A DNA stretch of 8,112 nucleotides, taken from contig DHIR01000005.1 in the NCBI GenBank assembly GCA_002403905.1, positions 1,223 through 9,334 on the forward strand, given 5' to 3'. The notes below the pieces were generated by a model that searched no databases, had not been told where the DNA came from, and saw nothing but the letters and a program-made list of their open reading frames with translations. A program made the translations under genes and the position numbers. Positions 5,472 to 8,112 of this stretch are shown piece by piece (within the stretch, counting starts at the first letter, position 1; each line of letters opens with the position of its first letter). Origin of the DNA: Mucilaginibacter sp. UBA4741 (GTDB taxonomy: Bacteria; Bacteroidota; Bacteroidia; Sphingobacteriales; Sphingobacteriaceae).

Positions 5472-5488
5472 GGTACTTCGATAGTACC
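5472..5488. promoter_or_regulatory. 17-base palindrome at the predicted transcription start (operator candidate)
   Basis: GGTACT (5472-5477) and AGTACC (5483-5488) are exact reverse complements around TCGAT. The element begins one base after the -7 box and covers the predicted start site, a normal place for a repressor. Induction by myo-inositol through such a repressor is inference; no regulator gene is in the window. Confidence 0.4.
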
Positions 5489-5516
5489 AATTCATAACCC
5501 TAATATCCTGATATAA

Positions 5517-7142
5517 ATGAACCATTTGTCTACTAGTGATTATATTGTATTTCTTATTTATTTTATTGTAGTATCCGGTTATGGCTATTGGGTTTATAAA
5601 AGCAAAAAGAACCTTAATGCCGATACCAAAGACTACTTCCTGGCGCAAGGCTCATTAACCTGGTGGGCAATCGGTGCATCTATTATAGCATCTAATATAT
5701 CATCCGAGCATTTTATCGCTATGTCGGGCTCCGGTTTCGCCATGGGCCTGGCCATCGCCAGCTATGAGTGGATGGCCGCGGCTACACTCATTATTGTGGC
5801 TATATTTATTTTGCCCATCTATCTCAAAAATAAAATATATACCATGCCTCAGTTCCTGGCCATGCGTTACAATGATACCGTGAGTGGTGTTATGGCCGTG
5901 TTGTGGTTGTTAATTTATGTATTTGTTAATTTAACTTCGATTTTCTTTCTAGGGGCATTAGCTATCGAAACCATTACCGGTATTGATTTTAAGGTCTGTA
6001 TCATTGGGTTAGCTATATTTTCGGCTATAATTACGTTGGGCGGCATGAAAGTTATTGGCTACACGGATGTTATACAGGTATTTGTGTTAGTGATGGGAGG
6101 CTTAATAACCTGCTACATGGCTCTGCATTTAGTGGCTGATAAGTTGGGTGCCAAAACAGTTTTTGATGCCCTGCCTTTGCTAAGAGATCAGGCTTCAGAT
6201 CACTTCCACATGATATTTCATAAAGGAGATAAGTATTACGATGACCTGCCGGGCATTGCCGTACTGGCAGGCGGCCTTTGGATAAACAATTTAAACTACT
6301 GGGGCTGTAATCAATACATTGTACAACGTGCGTTAGGTGCCGATCTGAAAACCGGACGTAGCGGGCTGATATTCGCGGCTTTTTTAAAATTGTTAATACC
6401 GGTTATTGTGGTAATTCCGGGTATTGCTGCATTTGTATTGTATCAACATGGTTATTTTCATACAGAAATGATGGATGGCAGCGTGGTTAAACCAGATCAT
6501 GCTTACCCAACATTAATGAATCTTTTGCCAACAGGTTTAAAAGGATTGGCATTTGCAGCCCTTACAGCGGCTATTGTAGCTTCGTTAGCCGGTAAAAGCA
6601 ATAGTATTGCTACCATTTTTACGTTAGATATTTATAAGAAATATATCAACAAAAAAGCCTCAGAAAAACTATTGGTTAATGTAGGGCGTATTACGGTTGT
6701 AGTAGCATCGGTAATTGCCATGTGTGTTGCGCCAACGCTGCGCACATTCGACCAGGTTTACCAGTTTATACAAGAATGGGTAGGATTTATTTCGCCAGGT
6801 ATATTCGCTATATTTTTATTAGGCTTTTTCTGGAAAAAAACCACATCAAGAGCGGCCCTGGTATCAGCGGTAATAGTTATCCCGTTATCGTTATTGTTTA
6901 AATACCTGCCGCAAATATCTGGTGGCGCTATAGAGGCTATACCATTCTTAAACCGCATGAGTTGGGTTTTTGTCATCATTATTATATTAATGATAATAGT
7001 AACCTTAACAGACCCTGAAAGTAAAGACAATAAAAAAGGCATTGAGATTGATAGCAGTATGTTTAAGGTAACGCCGTCTTTTATTGTTGCTTCGGTATTA
7101 ATTTGTGGCATATTGACTACACTTTATACAGTTTTTTGGTAA
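5517..7142 (+). CDS. Sodium:solute symporter (SSS family), probable myo-inositol transporter
   Basis: The 541-residue inner-membrane protein is an SGLT-type sodium/solute symporter with about 14 hydrophobic segments, a normal size and order for vSGLT-like members. Recognisable parts are SSEHFIAMSGSGFAMGLA at 62-79, ASYEW at 81-85 (Glu84 matches the sugar-contacting Glu of vSGLT), NYWGCNQYIVQR at 260-271, AFLKL at 288-292 (Lys291 at the substrate Lys position), the sodium-site helix SLAGKSNSIATIFTLDIY at 356-373, and FIQEWVGFISPGIF at 417-430 with Gln419. One sugar contact differs: His65 stands where vSGLT has Gln, which fits a different polyol or sugar. The specificity is inferred from the myo-inositol oxygenase gene 22 bases downstream, which is surely co-transcribed. 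Other uronates or hexoses remain possible. Translation starts at an ATG without Shine-Dalgarno, behind a promoter and palindrome. Confidence 0.9.
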   Translation: MNHLSTSDYIVFLIYFIVVSGYGYWVYKSKKNLNADTKDYFLAQGSLTWWAIGASIIASNISSEHFIAMSGSGFAMGLAIASYEWMAAATLIIVAIFILPIYLKNKIYTMPQFLAMRYNDTVSGVMAVLWLLIYVFVNLTSIFFLGALAIETITGIDFKVCIIGLAIFSAIITLGGMKVIGYTDVIQVFVLVMGGLITCYMALHLVADKLGAKTVFDALPLLRDQASDHFHMIFHKGDKYYDDLPGIAVLAGGLWINNLNYWGCNQYIVQRALGADLKTGRSGLIFAAFLKLLIPVIVVIPGIAAFVLYQHGYFHTEMMDGSVVKPDHAYPTLMNLLPTGLKGLAFAALTAAIVASLAGKSNSIATIFTLDIYKKYINKKASEKLLVNVGRITVVVASVIAMCVAPTLRTFDQVYQFIQEWVGFISPGIFAIFLLGFFWKKTTSRAALVSAVIVIPLSLLFKYLPQISGGAIEAIPFLNRMSWVFVIIIILMIIVTLTDPESKDNKKGIEIDSSMFKVTPSFIVASVLICGILTTLYTVFW

Positions 7143-7164
7143 CTTTAATTAAATAAAAATAGAT

Positions 7165-8034
7165 ATGGAAAATCTAAATGAAAGTGAATTATCCCCTTTA
7201 GCTAGTTTAGACGTTTGGGAGGATGACGTTTTAAAAAGATATCCGGAAGCCGGACCCGCCAAAACTAAAGAGGAGTTTAGAAATTATGATGCTCCCGAAA
7301 TTGATGGCGTTAGGGAGTTTTATCGCCTTAACCACAAATATCAAACTTATGATAATGTGTTGGCAAAGAAAGCCAACTTCTTAAAGTTTGATAAAATGGA
7401 AATGCCGTGGTGGAAAGCCATGGAATACCTTAATACCCTGGTAGATGATTCTGATCCGGATATATCATTAGATCAGCTACAACACTTATTACAAACAGCC
7501 GAAGCAATCCGTGCAGATGGCTACCCGGATTGGTTTGTGTTAACCGGTTTTATACATGACTTAGGTAAAGTGCTTTGCTTATTTGGCGAGCCGCAATGGA
7601 ACGTAGTGGGAGATACCTTCCCGGTTGGCTGCGCGTTCTCAGATAAAATTGTTTACCCAGAGTTCTTTGCTGCTAATCCTGATATTCATGACGAAAGATT
7701 TAACACCAAATACGGCGTTTACTCGCACGAGTGCGGTTTAGACAACGTACACATGTCATGGGGTCATGATGAGTATTTGTATCACCTTACTAAAGATTAC
7801 TTGCCCGAGCCGGCTTTGTATATGATCCGTTATCACTCATTCTACTCACAACATCGTGAAAATGCTTATAAGCATTTATTAACCCCGCATGATAAAGATA
7901 TGTTTAAATGGGTGGATAAGTTTAATCCGTATGATTTGTATTCAAAAAGCCCAAAGGTTCCGGTTGTTTCTGAATTGAAACCTTATTATGAGGACTTGAT
8001 AGCCAAATATTTGCCGGAAACGGTTAAGTTATAA
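7165..8034 (+). CDS. myo-Inositol oxygenase (EC 1.13.99.1)
   Basis: The enzyme uses a mixed-valent diiron centre and O2 to cleave the ring of myo-inositol to D-glucuronate in the cytoplasm. The 289 residues align along their whole length with the HD-domain MIOX family best known from animals and plants. All six iron ligands of mammalian MIOX have counterparts: His107, His131-Asp132 (in FIHDLGK), His201 (in WGHDEY), His224 (in RYHSFY) and Asp257 (in NPYDLYSK). Also kept are FRNY with Arg39, DDSDPD at 94-99 and Lys135, which in mammals contact substrate or the lid. [10 protein letters not shown] and MIRYHSFY are near-diagnostic. It is the second gene of an operon with the symporter and is followed by its own terminator. 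No inositol dehydrogenase or glucuronate isomerase gene lies nearby in the window, so the downstream steps must be encoded elsewhere. Confidence 0.97.
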   Translation: MENLNESELSPLASLDVWEDDVLKRYPEAGPAKTKEEFRNYDAPEIDGVREFYRLNHKYQTYDNVLAKKANFLKFDKMEMPWWKAMEYLNTLVDDSDPDISLDQLQHLLQTAEAIRADGYPDWFVLTGFIHDLGKVLCLFGEPQWNVVGDTFPVGCAFSDKIVYPEFFAANPDIHDERFNTKYGVYSHECGLDNVHMSWGHDEYLYHLTKDYLPEPALYMIRYHSFYSQHRENAYKHLLTPHDKDMFKWVDKFNPYDLYSKSPKVPVVSELKPYYEDLIAKYLPETVKL

Positions 8035-8040
8035 TTGTAG

Positions 8041-8072
8041 AAAAGCCTTCCATAACCGAAAGGCTTTTTTTT
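8041..8072 (+). terminator. Rho-independent terminator of the symporter-MIOX operon
   Basis: AAAAGCCTT (8041-8049) pairs perfectly with AAGGCTTTT (8060-8068) over a 10-base loop and runs into eight T (8065-8072). It begins six bases after the stop codon and closes the operon. Confidence 0.92.
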
Positions 8073-8090
8073 ATTGTTAATAGACAATCT

Positions 8091-8101
8091 TAGAGCCTGT
8101 T
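8091..8101 (+). repeat. 11-base repeat copy 2 (TAGAGCCTGTT)
   Basis: This is an exact copy of 1599-1609, followed by TAAATTTTATT to the window edge. GAGxCTGTTxxAAA-like sequences resemble terminal inverted repeats of some IS5/IS1182-type insertion sequences, so an element may begin here and continue past the edge. That is an inference from memory and no transposase is visible. Confidence 0.3.
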
Positions 8102-8112
8102 TAAATTTTATT

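Noticed and set aside
5308..5490. 60-codon minus-strand open frame in the operon leader
   Set aside because: The composition is skewed to Lys, Arg, Ile and Tyr, it overlaps the promoter candidate and palindrome, and no domain is visible.
6758..7111. 117-codon minus-strand open frame inside the symporter gene
   Set aside because: It lies wholly antisense to a well-conserved symporter C-terminal region. The frame is a mirror of hydrophobic codons and resembles no protein I know.

Overview
The window looks like ordinary chromosome from a member of the Bacteroidota, most likely Sphingobacteriaceae (Mucilaginibacter or Pedobacter type). This rests on low-GC coding sequence, A-rich leaders without Shine-Dalgarno sequences, several matches to the Bacteroidota promoter pattern (TTG at -33, TAnnTTTG at -7), and the families present. 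The genus is an inference. No tRNA, rRNA, CRISPR array, transposase or phage gene was seen.

Left part (1-2449): an unrecognised protein that may start before the window (to 608), then a small SnoaL/NTF2-like protein (691-1053). These face two minus-strand genes: a very basic Lys/Ala/Pro-rich, histone-H1-like protein (1103-1462) and a secreted or membrane protein with four hydrophobic segments (1616-2200). A 40-base palindrome sits where the convergent genes meet. The 2201-2449 gap is a divergent promoter region with a perfect 8-bp inverted repeat.

Middle part (2450-5157): alanine dehydrogenase (ald) with all catalytic residues and a strong terminator. It is followed by a VOC/glyoxalase-fold protein, then a prolyl-hydroxylase-like 2OG-Fe(II) oxygenase that appears to use a TTG start and has Gln at the usual 2-oxoglutarate-binding Arg. 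A near-perfect direct repeat precedes the oxygenase, and two hairpins plus a terminator follow it. A 66-residue single-span membrane protein comes next. Directly against its stop codon lies what looks like the C-terminal remnant of a minus-strand gene.

Right part (5311-8112): a roughly 200-base leader with a promoter candidate and a palindrome near the predicted transcription start, then a two-gene operon. The first gene is a sodium:solute symporter of the SGLT type and the second is myo-inositol oxygenase, 22 bases later, closed by a strong terminator. Together they suggest sodium-driven uptake of myo-inositol and its oxidation to D-glucuronate. Enzymes that would use the glucuronate are not in the window. 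This operon is the clearest functional unit here. I see no convincing new multi-gene system; the most unusual single points are the Arg-to-Gln change in the oxygenase and the repeat-rich gaps on either side of it.
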